From positions 1 through 28,041 of the forward strand of contig CAMLRB010000016.1 of NCBI GenBank assembly GCA_946482295.1: DNA of 28,041 nt, in the 5' to 3' direction. Shown in pieces: positions 7,460 to 15,062 of the stretch (position 1 is its first letter; each line of letters begins with the position of its first letter). A program made the translations under genes and the position numbers. The notes beneath the pieces are model-generated. The model made no database searches. It was not told the origin of the DNA and saw nothing but the letters and a program-made list of their open reading frames with translations. This stretch comes from an uncultured Bacteriovorax sp. GTDB taxonomy: Bacteria > Bdellovibrionota > Bacteriovoracia > Bacteriovoracales > Bacteriovoracaceae.

Positions 7460-8063
7460 AATTGCGACAAACTTTTTTATCCAGTTTATCAAAAGAGAGT
7501 TCACCGCTTTCTACTTTGCGGGCCAGCTCCAAGAATAATGGTGTCAGCCCATTTTCAATCGCACTTGTAACTGTTTTTGGCTTTCTGAAATTTCCATCAC
7601 TATAACCTTTAGCACACATCTCATCTGCGAAAGCTGTTTCAGTATCCATGCTTTCATTTAGCATACGAAAGAGACCCGCTAATAAACCAGTCCTGTCTTC
7701 CCCCGCCGTACAATGGAAAAAGACACTCCCACCAGAAGAGCGAACAGTTTGAATGATTGTGAGCGCTTCTATCACCTGCTCACAGGCCGCTTTCATTGAA
7801 GTAATGTCCTTCCATTGAAAGGGAATATGATGTCCATTGATGCCAAGGGATTCGAGTTCGCCCAACTCGCGTGAGACTTCACCGCGAACGTCATTCTTAA
7901 AAACAATAACGTCAGTAATTTCCATTTTTTTTAATTCAGTGAGATTTTTTCCAGGCTCCTTTCCACGATAAACTGTACTTGCTTCATCAATGGCGGAAAA
8001 GTTTTGAATTGAAGATTCAGCATTGATTGAAAAAAACAGAATTAAAAGAAGACTCCATTGCAT
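7425..8063 (-). CDS. Exported protein tyrosine / dual-specificity phosphatase
   Basis: 212 residues. The first 15 or so (M-Q-W-S-L-L-L-I-L-F-F-S-I-N-A) form a short signal peptide. The active-site loop is V-F-F-H-C-T-A-G-E-D-R-T-G, that is Cys118-x5-Arg124, the universal signature of Cys-based phosphatases. The Asp directly before the Arg resembles the H-C-F-A-G-K-D-R-T-G loop of the MptpB-like group, where that Asp can act as general acid. An upstream Y-R-G-K-E-P-G and I-T-D-V-I-V-F pattern fits the early part of dual-specificity phosphatases. The likely site is the periplasm, so substrates could be phosphoproteins, phosphoinositides or sugar phosphates; none can be chosen. The stop lies inside the end of the MerR gene (convergent overlap). 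Confidence 0.85.
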   Translation of the reverse strand: MQWSLLLILFFSINAESSIQNFSAIDEASTVYRGKEPGKNLTELKKMEITDVIVFKNDVRGEVSRELGELESLGINGHHIPFQWKDITSMKAACEQVIEALTIIQTVRSSGGSVFFHCTAGEDRTGLLAGLFRMLNESMDTETAFADEMCAKGYSDGNFRKPKTVTSAIENGLTPLFLELARKVESGELSFDKLDKKVCRNFKVSKQILTCK

Positions 8064-8334
8064 ATCATCACCCCAGTTAAAGATGACGATTTATAACCAT
8101 TTCTTTGCTTGAACGCTATCATATAAACAAAATGACCTCTATCTCATTTTTAGATGCATGGCAAGATTCATAAAGTTCATTATGCCTCCGACTTTATTAG
8201 GTGGTGCAGTCTTACCTCATCCATCTGATCAGCTAATGACGTCTATACAATGACATAAAATTGGTAATCAAGTATCAGCGCTGGCATATCGCTTGCTTTT
8301 GTACTCTTTACTATAAACTTTTAGAGGATAATCA
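8064..8334. other. Intergenic region between divergent phosphatase and CBS genes
   Basis: 271 bases, the longest gene-free stretch in the window. It must hold promoters for both flanking genes, but I could not assign convincing -35/-10 pairs. TATAAA at 8312-8317 is a candidate -10 for the CBS gene without a good -35. Two short overlapping reading frames of under 25 codons around 8155-8250 have no ribosome binding site and are not called as genes. Confidence 0.4.
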
Positions 8335-8778
8335 ATGAAAAAAGTCAGAAGCATTATGACCATGAATCCTGCCTGTTGTACGATCGAAACAAAACTAGCT
8401 GATGTGGCGATCTTGATGATGGACAATAATTGTGGAGAAATTCCTGTCGTCAATAATCATGAAGAGAAAAAACTCGTAGGAGTTATCTCTGATCGGGATA
8501 TTTGTTACAAGGCCGTTGCAAGAAAATTAAATCCAGCTGCAATGAATGCCAAAGACTGCATGACTTCTCCCCCGAAAACAATCAGTCTGGAAACTTCTCT
8601 CGATAATTGTTTTGAGTTTATGGAGAAGAACTCTCTCCAGCGAATTCCCGTTATTGATGATAAAGGATGCTGCTGTGGAATGGTTTCAATGCGCGATATA
8701 TTGAAAGACCGTAATGAAAGTCTCCCAAAAACGCTCACTGAAATTTTTTCTCAACCAAGCAACTTTCAAAAATCCTAG
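8335..8778 (+). CDS. Tandem CBS-domain protein
   Basis: 147 residues containing little beyond two CBS domains. The first runs through M-T-M-N-P-A...G-E-I-P-V-V-N-N...L-V-G-V-I-S-D-R-D-I. The second runs through C-M-T-S-P-P-K-T-I...R-I-P-V-I-D-D-K-G...G-M-V-S-M-R-D-I-L. The repeated V-G-V-I-S-D-R-D / G-M-V-S-M-R-D ends are diagnostic. CBS pairs bind adenine nucleotides and sense energy or redox state; stand-alone proteins of this size usually bind a partner. It is Cys-rich for a CBS protein (C-C near residue 14, C-C-C near 112), which may give metal or redox sensitivity. Start at 8335 follows the ribosome binding site AGAGGAT. Probably monocistronic; the Fur-family gene begins 59 bases downstream. 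Confidence 0.9.
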   Translation: MKKVRSIMTMNPACCTIETKLADVAILMMDNNCGEIPVVNNHEEKKLVGVISDRDICYKAVARKLNPAAMNAKDCMTSPPKTISLETSLDNCFEFMEKNSLQRIPVIDDKGCCCGMVSMRDILKDRNESLPKTLTEIFSQPSNFQKS

Positions 8779-8837
8779 CTAAACCAACACCATTGCGCTA
8801 GAATACAAATGAGTCGCAATTTAGTTTTGGGGAACTT

Positions 8838-9287
8838 ATGCCTAGGATGCCAGTATTCAGAAAAGTTGAAACACTTGATGCTAAAATTATAACACTCCTT
8901 AAAGAAAGAAATCTGAGTGTGACGGCCCCTCGTAAACTTATTCTTTCTGTGCTCATGAAAGAACACGGCCCTTTCTCAGCTGAAGATATTTTCAAAAAAT
9001 TACCAAAAAATTCTTGTGACCAAGCAACCGTTTATCGTTGCCTCAATCAATTTGTCGAAGTGCAACTCGTTAACACTTCACATCTTGAAAAAGAAATGGT
9101 GCATTTTGAATTTAACGATCCTCACCACCATCACCACCACATTATTTGTACAATCTGTAAAAAAATCGAATCTTTTCACGATTGTATATTGGATAAAATA
9201 GAATCAAGTTTAACTAAGAAAGGTTACAAAGATATTCAACACCGATTAGAATTTTTTGGTGTTTGTCAAAAATGCCAGGCCGATTAA
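8838..9287 (+). CDS. Fur-family metalloregulator
   Basis: 149 residues. The N-terminal winged-helix domain includes L-S-V-T-A-P-R-K-L-I-L-S-V-L, G-P-F-S-A-E-D-I-F and the recognition helix D-Q-A-T-V-Y-R-C-L, all typical of Fur/Zur/PerR proteins. The hinge carries D-P followed by six consecutive His (96-101), then C104-x2-C107. A second pair, C143-x2-C146, lies at the end; together they form the structural Zn(Cys)4 site. The His-rich hinge supplies the regulatory metal site; which metal is sensed cannot be read with certainty. Start at 8838 is preceded by GGGGAA; Met4 is an alternative. The stop overlaps the start of the thioredoxin-like gene (TAATG). The nearby TonB operon carries twin Fur-family-like boxes, so this protein is the obvious candidate regulator. 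The six-His run is long but within what the family shows. Confidence 0.93.
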   Translation: MPRMPVFRKVETLDAKIITLLKERNLSVTAPRKLILSVLMKEHGPFSAEDIFKKLPKNSCDQATVYRCLNQFVEVQLVNTSHLEKEMVHFEFNDPHHHHHHIICTICKKIESFHDCILDKIESSLTKKGYKDIQHRLEFFGVCQKCQAD

Positions 9288-9682
9288 TGATTTTGTTGCT
9301 CCTTTTTTTCCTATCGAGTTTCGCTTCCGCTGCACCTACATTGAGACTTGATCAACAGAAAATAGTAGATTTTTGGCCATCTCCCGATAGGCTTGAACTC
9401 ATCATTTCCGACAACTGTATTCATTGCCAACATCAAATTGAAATTTTAAAAAATTGCGAAATAAAAAAAGAAGTAGCTGTCTTGGTCTCAAACGTTTCAA
9501 AAGCAACCGATGAAGAACTCAAAAGAATTCTAAAAAAGAAAAAAATCCATTTTCCCAGCTATTTGCTTAATGAAGAACTAAAGATCGCCTATAAATTTAA
9601 AGCGACAACTCCGACTCTATTTCTAAAGGGACTTCCTTATTCGGGTGTTGTTACTTGTGATTTCATTCAAAAAACAATTTAA
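9287..9682 (+). CDS. Periplasmic thioredoxin-fold protein with CxxC
   Basis: 131 residues from the ATG at 9287, which overlaps the Fur-family stop codon as TAATG. An ATG 24 bases upstream would put hydrophilic residues ahead of the signal peptide. Residues 1-15 are a signal peptide (I-L-L-L-L-F-F-L-S-S-F-A-S-A). The motif D-N-C-I-H-C (C44, C47) begins a thioredoxin-like domain, and T-T-P-T-L-F-L-K-G later supplies the cis-Pro loop of the fold. It is shorter than DsbA/DsbC and lacks a dimerisation domain; a reductase or metal-chaperone role is equally possible. Coupling to a Fur-family regulator and convergence with a TonB receptor operon suggest a part in metal handling, for example keeping Cys ligands reduced; that is inference. 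The 3' end overlaps the TonB receptor gene by 20 bases. Confidence 0.8.
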   Translation: MILLLLFFLSSFASAAPTLRLDQQKIVDFWPSPDRLELIISDNCIHCQHQIEILKNCEIKKEVAVLVSNVSKATDEELKRILKKKKIHFPSYLLNEELKIAYKFKATTPTLFLKGLPYSGVVTCDFIQKTI

Positions 9683-11798
9683 GACCTGAATAAATAAGCC
9701 GCCCCGTATTTGGCCCCCAAACATGGCGATTATCAAGATGGAAATGGTTGCGGTGACTTCTCCATGATAGTGGTGATTCTCCCTTTTTAGTCTGTGTATA
9801 ATCGAGAAGATTATTAATTCCAAACATTAAGGCGATATTGTTATATTGTTTCTGGTAAAAGAAATCTAACGTGGCAAATAATGGCGACTTTTGTTTCTTT
9901 TGATTGAATGGCAGTTTATCAAAGCTCATTGGATCAGGATCATCACTTAAGGTGTTATAATTTTTATAGTAGCCGTAATCTCTTAAATTTCTAGGTCCTG
10001 TTATATTGAGGGCCAAGACAAATTCGTTATTCTTTAAATGGTAATCTGAAACAAGGCGCGCACGTGTTTCTTGAGCTGCTGTAGGAAGTTTATTTTTATA
10101 TGAGTCTGGAAGGATAAAATAATCAACACTTCCTTCAATTGTCCACTCTTCACTAAGCTTCAAAACATTTAGGAAACCAATAGTTTTAATGTCGAGTGTC
10201 TCTGATGAGTTTTTAAAAAGGACCGGCGAAGTTTCTTCATCAGCATAGGCCATATTCTGGAGTTGAGTCCATGCAAAAGAAAATGCACTGCTATTATTTC
10301 CATTATCAAAATTCAATGTATAAGTGATATTATGGGCAATCTCCAATTTGGTAATATCGAGTTCAAAACCTTCTTCATTTGTCCCATGTTGAGATTCAAA
10401 CATTGATAATGGTGCACGATAACCGAGTCCGTAGGCAAAACGAGACGACCAAAAATCGTTGTGAGTTCTTTTGTAGTGAATTCGAGGAGCGATGGCCGTT
10501 TGAGAAAGTTCATTGTGAATTAGTCTTTTATCATCCCACTTAACCAGCATTTTATCCAAGCGCATGACAAGATTCAATTCATCTTTTGGGGTAATAATCC
10601 ATTCATCTTGAAGATACAAACCATATGTTTTGAAAACAAATGAATCTCTTTTGTAGCCTTGAGTATTATACAAAAATTCAGAATGTGATCGCATGTATTC
10701 ATTTCGATGATCCAAACCAAACGTTAAAAAGTGATCATCTCCCAAGGCCAACTGCATTTTTAAATCAAAAAATCGATAGAGGTCGGTATTGTCGTAATCA
10801 TATCCATGAGAATAAATAGAGCGTTGTTTTTGTTTGGCAATCGCAAATGAGCTTTTGAAAGAAATAGCATCATTGAGGTGATAAAAGAGGCTTCCCCCAC
10901 CATCCAATCTTTCCAAGCGAATACGATCCGCAATTTTTATGAGGTCGCCAGTGTAAGGATTTCTTGTGTCACGATCTGTTCCAAAATCTTCAAGTGTGTC
11001 TATGTTAGATGGATAAGCTAATGGTCGAATGGCCTCTGTCGTCCCTCCCAGCAATTCCAATTCCTGCAGACCAGTTCGTAACATTAATTTAAATTTATCT
11101 GCAAAACGATTTTCCGTTTTTAAAAAAAACGATTGCTGATTCTGCCGACTAGATTCAGCGACGTGATTGTGATCTTCATCAAAAGCACCTATGAGATTTT
11201 TTTGAGCTCCTATCAGCACGCCACCTGAAGGAGATCCGTATGAACCAACCATTTCTTGGTTCAAAAACTGTCTATTTCCTGCCTTAACTTGATAGTGAAA
11301 TCGATTTTCATCGGTTGCCATTGGTAAGATGTTAATGGCCCCACCTATCGATTCTGGTGCTGTTAAAGATGCCCCTGCTCCTCTCATAATTTCCAATCGA
11401 CCAACACCGGCCATAGGTATAGCTTCCATTCCATAAAAAGACGAAACGGACGAAAAGGCCGGAATACCATCAATTAATACAGTCGTATTTTCACCACGCA
11501 TACCATTCAGGGTAATTCGCTGGGATCCACAATTGGCACATGTGAGCGTCGTTTGAACTCCAGGTTCAAGATCAACAGCTTTGGCCAAACTCGTTGCATT
11601 TTTATGAACTATTTTTTCTTTTGTTAGTATTTCTTTTTTTACAACAGAATCTTGACTCAATTTGGTTAAAGTTAAGTCGCTGTTTCTTTTTCCTGTAACG
11701 ACGATAGTATCTATATCAGTCGCATGGGCAGCTAAGTTAATGGCGAGGAATATGGCCTTGATGAAAGTAATCATTGTTAATTTTTTAAATTTAAACAT
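9663..11798 (-). CDS. TonB-dependent outer-membrane receptor
   Basis: 711 residues. A signal peptide (about 1-26) is followed directly by a TonB-box-like T-I-V-V-T-G (31-36). The plug domain contains C-A-N-C-G (C87, C90), I-T-L-N-G-M-R-G, V-L-I-D-G-I-P, V-G-R-L-E-I-M-R-G and I-G-G-A-I-N-I, all diagnostic of the family. The remaining 550 residues form the 22-strand barrel and end in G-L-K-L-F-F-E. It would import a metal chelate or cofactor across the outer membrane using TonB-ExbBD energy. An ATG eight codons downstream (11774) is an alternative start; neither has a clear ribosome binding site. The start at 11798 lies within the end of the preceding gene, which implies coupling. It is last in the operon with the His-rich protein, so a nickel or zinc ligand is the favoured substrate. 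Confidence 0.95.
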   Translation of the reverse strand: MFKFKKLTMITFIKAIFLAINLAAHATDIDTIVVTGKRNSDLTLTKLSQDSVVKKEILTKEKIVHKNATSLAKAVDLEPGVQTTLTCANCGSQRITLNGMRGENTTVLIDGIPAFSSVSSFYGMEAIPMAGVGRLEIMRGAGASLTAPESIGGAINILPMATDENRFHYQVKAGNRQFLNQEMVGSYGSPSGGVLIGAQKNLIGAFDEDHNHVAESSRQNQQSFFLKTENRFADKFKLMLRTGLQELELLGGTTEAIRPLAYPSNIDTLEDFGTDRDTRNPYTGDLIKIADRIRLERLDGGGSLFYHLNDAISFKSSFAIAKQKQRSIYSHGYDYDNTDLYRFFDLKMQLALGDDHFLTFGLDHRNEYMRSHSEFLYNTQGYKRDSFVFKTYGLYLQDEWIITPKDELNLVMRLDKMLVKWDDKRLIHNELSQTAIAPRIHYKRTHNDFWSSRFAYGLGYRAPLSMFESQHGTNEEGFELDITKLEIAHNITYTLNFDNGNNSSAFSFAWTQLQNMAYADEETSPVLFKNSSETLDIKTIGFLNVLKLSEEWTIEGSVDYFILPDSYKNKLPTAAQETRARLVSDYHLKNNEFVLALNITGPRNLRDYGYYKNYNTLSDDPDPMSFDKLPFNQKKQKSPLFATLDFFYQKQYNNIALMFGINNLLDYTQTKKGESPLSWRSHRNHFHLDNRHVWGPNTGRLIYSGLKLFFE

Positions 11799-12169
11799 TG
11801 AGCAGTGTGGTAGTGACTAACATGCCACCATTTTAATGAAAAGGCCGTAGGTACATCTAAGTTTGGTGTACCAGCTTGTGCAACAATATTGATCATGTCC
11901 TTTTGATTGTCGCTAATACCGCTGAAAAAAGCGGGACGAGCACCAGGCCTAACAACAAACTCCAATCGTTCACCTGCTGAGTCTCCATCGCTCAAAGTGA
12001 CAGCAACGATGGCCCTAAAGTTGGCAGGAGTTTCAATATTATTTTCATAATACCGCTGAATAACCATCAATTCACATTTCGCATCCGTCCCTTTAACTTT
12101 TCCAATAAAAGTCTGGGCAAAAACATTTGAAGAAAATAGAGCAATCACTAAAATAAATAACTTCTTCAT
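11777..12169 (-). CDS. Small secreted protein of the metal-uptake operon
   Basis: 130 residues with a strong signal peptide (K-K-L-F-I-L-V-I-A-L-F-S-S-N-V-F-A, cleaved before Q19). The mature protein is about 112 residues, probably beta-rich, with two Cys (C32, C125) that could pair. The end, W-W-H-V-S-H-Y-H-T-A-Q-C, places three His next to a Cys and could bind a metal. I do not recognise a family. It is the middle gene of a three-gene operon: 8 bases follow the His-rich gene, and the TonB receptor starts inside its 3' end. The position suggests a periplasmic accessory to receptor-mediated metal uptake. An ATATGAAG start with GGAG just upstream supports the chosen start codon. Confidence 0.75.
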   Translation of the reverse strand: MKKLFILVIALFSSNVFAQTFIGKVKGTDAKCELMVIQRYYENNIETPANFRAIVAVTLSDGDSAGERLEFVVRPGARPAFFSGISDNQKDMINIVAQAGTPNLDVPTAFSLKWWHVSHYHTAQCLNLKN

Positions 12170-12177
12170 ATCAACTC

Positions 12178-13989
12178 CTATAAAACCATTTTTTGTTTCG
12201 TTACTGCTTCACCTTCGACAGTTAAACTCAGTTCAGCATCTAAAAGACTTTGGATAATCTCTTGAAAGACATAAGGATTTTTAACGAGCGATGCCCCCAT
12301 TTCTGAAAAACCTTTAACAGCTGCTTCGGCCTGCTTGTTTTTAATATGGGTTGAAACTGTTTTTGCAAGCTCTGTAAGTTTTCCAATGAGTGCGTTTGTT
12401 TTTCTTTTGAGGTCATCTAAACATGTATTTCTTGTCTCACTGTCTGTGCACACATTAGAGTTCTGTACATTCACGAATGCATTATTCTTAATTGATTTAG
12501 CTTCAGTCGAAAACTTTTCAAGAACAGTAAAAATATCAGATTCAGTTAAGCTCACATCAAAGGAAATCCTAAAGTGTCCTAAGTTCTCCTTAGGAAATTT
12601 CAAGTCCTTTAAGTTTCTAAAACCAGTCTGTTGAGCAAGGTCTGCTAGTTTTGATTGTACGACACTGGCCTTTACCTCATCTTTTTCATAATGCCATTTG
12701 AAATTGGCGGCATAAAAATGATCATGGTGATCACCATGTTGTTTATTTACAAATGTAGTTGAAAATTGATCAATCTCTTTTTTATGATTTGAAAGGATTC
12801 CACGAGATGTTTCATCTTTTGAGACAATATTTGTATACGCTACTCCAGTCTTCTCATTCATTTTGTTTAAATTCGTTTGGAAAGATGCAGTTGTATATTT
12901 TGAGGCACCTACTCCAAATAAAAATGGTAAACTTATGTTCACATGTGATCCGCGCCCTTGAGTGAGTCCTTCTGAACGCTCAAAACTCTCCACTAAATGA
13001 GAGTCGCTAGCAAGTTGCTGAATTTTTCTCAAATCACCTTTATAAAGAAGTTTCAGCGCATCTACGACTGCCGATGACTCCATATTTAGATTAAAATTTA
13101 AACTCCTTTCCGCTGCTTTTAGTTTTTCAATACCAAGTGATACAACCACGCTATCGAGTTCAACTCCAAACGAAAATGCCTTAACTGATGACACGCTTAT
13201 ATTTAGAAATTTACTATTAATTTTTTTTAATCTTAAAAGCCACGAACCTGAGGCTGAAGCTATGACACCTGTATGGACGATGGGATCTATTCCAACGCCG
13301 GCATTAAAAATAATTGAACCTTGGGAAACAAAAGAGAGTCTTTCTTCATCACGCCACTTTGAAAATTCATTTAAATTAGATGGAAGAACAAGTTCTCTGC
13401 CTTTTTCTTGAAGATTTTTAAGCTGAATTTCAGAATAACTTGTTTGATTTTTTGTATAGACCAATCCGAGTCCAGCTCCAAACGGTGCTACACTTAGATG
13501 TTTATGAAGTTCAAGTCCTGCTCCAAGGAGAAGTTTCGAACTTTTAATGTGAACAAATCCTTTATCTTTATTATTAGTAACAACCTCACCTATCCCCATA
13601 GTTGTTGCAGGTGAAACATCCTTACTTAAAATTCGGTCGATATAATCAGCTCCGATAACAACTGTAGGGGCAATATGAAAAGAGTGATCGTGTCCTTCAT
13701 GTTCATCATGTTCATCATGTTCTTCATGCTCATCATGTTCTTCGTGTCCATCATGCTCTTCGTGTCCATCATGTTCTATTGTCTCTTCATGATCTTGGGA
13801 TGAAGAAGGCCACTCGTAACCAAATAAAACTTCACCAGTAGGTTCAATACGAACAGGTAAATGAATGTGTGTACCAGAAGTTAGTTCCCCTTCAATGGAG
13901 ATCTCAGTACTCCCACCATGATTACCATGAGCAAATGCACGGCCAACTGACAATTGGAGAATTAAGACACTTAATAAGGCATGTTTCAT
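12178..13989 (-). CDS. Exported protein with (His-x-x) metal-binding tract, first gene of the uptake operon
   Basis: 603 residues from the ATG at 13989, chosen because it has AGAGGG upstream and begins a clean signal peptide ending F-A|H-G-N-H-G. A 30-codon upstream extension would run across the operator region. Residues about 72-102 are acidic with a His at every third position, a clear metal-binding tract. The middle (about 105-420) has alternating apolar strands and Gly-rich turns (G-A-G-L-E-L, F-G-A-G-L-G-L-V-Y) that suggest a beta structure. The last 130 residues are helical, with two Cys in V-C-T-D-S-E-T-R-N-T-C. I recognise no family. It could capture nickel or zinc in the periplasm or at the cell surface for the downstream TonB receptor, or store it. 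Regulation is probably by a Fur-family repressor at 14008-14047. Confidence 0.8.
   Translation of the reverse strand: MKHALLSVLILQLSVGRAFAHGNHGGSTEISIEGELTSGTHIHLPVRIEPTGEVLFGYEWPSSSQDHEETIEHDGHEEHDGHEEHDEHEEHDEHDEHEGHDHSFHIAPTVVIGADYIDRILSKDVSPATTMGIGEVVTNNKDKGFVHIKSSKLLLGAGLELHKHLSVAPFGAGLGLVYTKNQTSYSEIQLKNLQEKGRELVLPSNLNEFSKWRDEERLSFVSQGSIIFNAGVGIDPIVHTGVIASASGSWLLRLKKINSKFLNISVSSVKAFSFGVELDSVVVSLGIEKLKAAERSLNFNLNMESSAVVDALKLLYKGDLRKIQQLASDSHLVESFERSEGLTQGRGSHVNISLPFLFGVGASKYTTASFQTNLNKMNEKTGVAYTNIVSKDETSRGILSNHKKEIDQFSTTFVNKQHGDHHDHFYAANFKWHYEKDEVKASVVQSKLADLAQQTGFRNLKDLKFPKENLGHFRISFDVSLTESDIFTVLEKFSTEAKSIKNNAFVNVQNSNVCTDSETRNTCLDDLKRKTNALIGKLTELAKTVSTHIKNKQAEAAVKGFSEMGASLVKNPYVFQEIIQSLLDAELSLTVEGEAVTKQKMVL
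13684..13776 (-). repeat. Tandem codon repeat encoding (His-Asp/Glu-x)10
   Basis: Imperfect 9-base tandem units (combinations of cat-gat-gaa and cac-gaa-gag) encode residues 72-102 of the 603-residue protein. Eleven His occur in 31 residues, ten of them spaced exactly three apart and separated almost only by Asp, Glu and Gly. Repeats of this kind can change length by slippage. Confidence 0.9.
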
Positions 13990-14007
13990 AGGGAACCCTC
14001 TCTTTAA

Positions 14008-14024
14008 TTGCAAATTACTTGCAT
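14008..14024. promoter_or_regulatory. Nur-like Fur-family box 1
   Basis: TTGCAA-ATTAC-TTGCAT, containing the perfect inverted pair TGCAA-N5-TTGCA (14009-14023). From memory, the consensus published for Streptomyces Nur, a nickel-responsive Fur-family protein, is tTGCaa-N5-ttGCAA. The box lies just downstream of the proposed -10 element of the His-rich operon promoter, a repressing position. Confidence 0.7.
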
Positions 14025-14054
14025 TTAATAATGCAAGCGAGTTGCAAAAGTCCA
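14025..14054 (-). promoter_or_regulatory. Probable promoter of the His-rich protein / TonB receptor operon
   Basis: On the minus strand, -35 TGGACT (plus 14049-14054), 18-base spacer, -10 TATTAA (14025-14030). Each element matches the sigma70 consensus at four of six positions, so the call is tentative. It is strengthened by the two palindromic boxes that interleave with it and by its location 36 bases before the start codon. Confidence 0.4.
14031..14047. promoter_or_regulatory. Nur-like Fur-family box 2
   Basis: ATGCAA-GCGAG-TTGCAA, again a perfect TGCAA-N5-TTGCA pair (14032-14046), 23 bases from box 1, roughly two helical turns. It occupies the spacer between the proposed -35 and -10 elements. 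A degenerate third copy, TGCAA-ATGAT-CCGCA, lies at 14074-14088. Confidence 0.7.
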
Positions 14055-14150
14055 GGATTATTATGCAAATGATCCGCAAATTAATTAACTATAAAAATTG
14101 CCAAAAGCGTTAAGTAGTCGTTTGATGAGGAATTATGCTATCGTAACTTC

Positions 14151-15062
14151 ATGATCATTTTTCATTTTTTATTGAGTTGTATGATCCTGACCTTCGGATC
14201 GATAACTTGGGCCAGCGAGCACTCACATCCTTTCTACCTTTTGCAAGTTAATGAATCGCAACTAAAATTTCGCGTGGGTCCTTTAAAAGAAGAACACGAA
14301 TTCGAAAAAGCAAATGTCGTTCAAGATCTTTTCCAATACGAGCATTGGGTTCAATCCGTTGAGGGACTTTTTAAATTGCATAATGAGCGCCAAATAGGAA
14401 TTGGTCTAGAAGTTCTCACGTTTGGAAAATTATCAAAAGATTACTCAAGTACCCTTAATATCCCTTCCCAATCGCTGGACTACAGTGGTTTTCATGCTGT
14501 GACATTTTTTTATCAGGAATATATTCCCACAAAAAATGACAAAAATAAGCTGGCCTTTGAAATTCGTTTGAAAGGCTCGCCTCTTCCAGGAAGAGAAAAG
14601 ACGAACACTTATAATGGACTCGATGTTTCTCTTTCATATCTGTACTCACACCAACATGATGAATGGCTCGTCTATGGAGATTTGCAGGCCGATATCATTG
14701 GAAGCAAACGTATTCAAAAAGATAACGGAGAAATTGAAACCATCAATTCGTATTCTCGATTTGGCAATCTTCTTGGACTTCAGTGGAAACAAAAAAAATT
14801 CTGGGTCAATCTTGAGGGATATTTTTACCTGACGACAGATTATAATTCGATTAGTCCCAGTTACACTCGATTAACGGATAAAGGATTTGTTGTTGGTGGA
14901 GCTATTCTTTTTGGATATGAGTTCAACGACAAATTCTATATGACATTGTCTCATGATAGACATAGTTCTGTTTTCAATATCATTACGGAATCCACAACAG
15001 AGGGAACTGAATTTGAAATTGAAACAGAACAAACAATACTGGAGGCCGCATGGTCCTTCTGA
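14151..15062 (+). CDS. Outer-membrane beta-barrel protein of unknown function
   Basis: 303 residues with a signal peptide of about 21 (L-L-S-C-M-I-L-T-F-G-S-I-T-W-A|S). The mature chain is a series of amphipathic beta strands with alternating apolar residues and polar loops (for example F-W-V-N-L-E-G-Y-F-Y-L-T-T-D-Y, F-V-V-G-G-A-I-L-F-G-Y-E-F). It ends in I-L-E-A-A-W-S-F; the terminal Phe with alternating apolar residues is the BAM recognition signal of outer-membrane barrels. The N-terminus of the mature part is H-S-H-P-F, which may be incidental. It overlaps the PAP2 phosphatase gene by 13 bases, so they form an operon. It starts about 100 bases from the Nur-like boxes and could be co-regulated with the divergent metal-uptake operon. 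No specific family recognised. Confidence 0.75.
   Translation: MIIFHFLLSCMILTFGSITWASEHSHPFYLLQVNESQLKFRVGPLKEEHEFEKANVVQDLFQYEHWVQSVEGLFKLHNERQIGIGLEVLTFGKLSKDYSSTLNIPSQSLDYSGFHAVTFFYQEYIPTKNDKNKLAFEIRLKGSPLPGREKTNTYNGLDVSLSYLYSHQHDEWLVYGDLQADIIGSKRIQKDNGEIETINSYSRFGNLLGLQWKQKKFWVNLEGYFYLTTDYNSISPSYTRLTDKGFVVGGAILFGYEFNDKFYMTLSHDRHSSVFNIITESTTEGTEFEIETEQTILEAAWSF

Noticed and set aside
8155..8250. Two short frames of under 25 codons in the phosphatase-CBS intergenic region
   Set aside because: No ribosome binding site, no signal or known motif; likely chance.
9663..9682. Overlapping ends of the thioredoxin-like and TonB receptor genes as a sign of a frameshift
   Set aside because: Both proteins end naturally and convergent overlaps of similar size occur elsewhere in the window (5643-5669, 7425-7459).
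12335..12634. Plus-strand frame inside the His-rich protein gene
   Set aside because: Antisense shadow of a gene with a signal peptide, ribosome binding site and operon context on the other strand.
13684..13776. Possible CRISPR-like or intergenic tandem repeat
   Set aside because: The 9-base units stay in frame and encode a His/Asp/Glu tract within a clear gene; there are no spacers.
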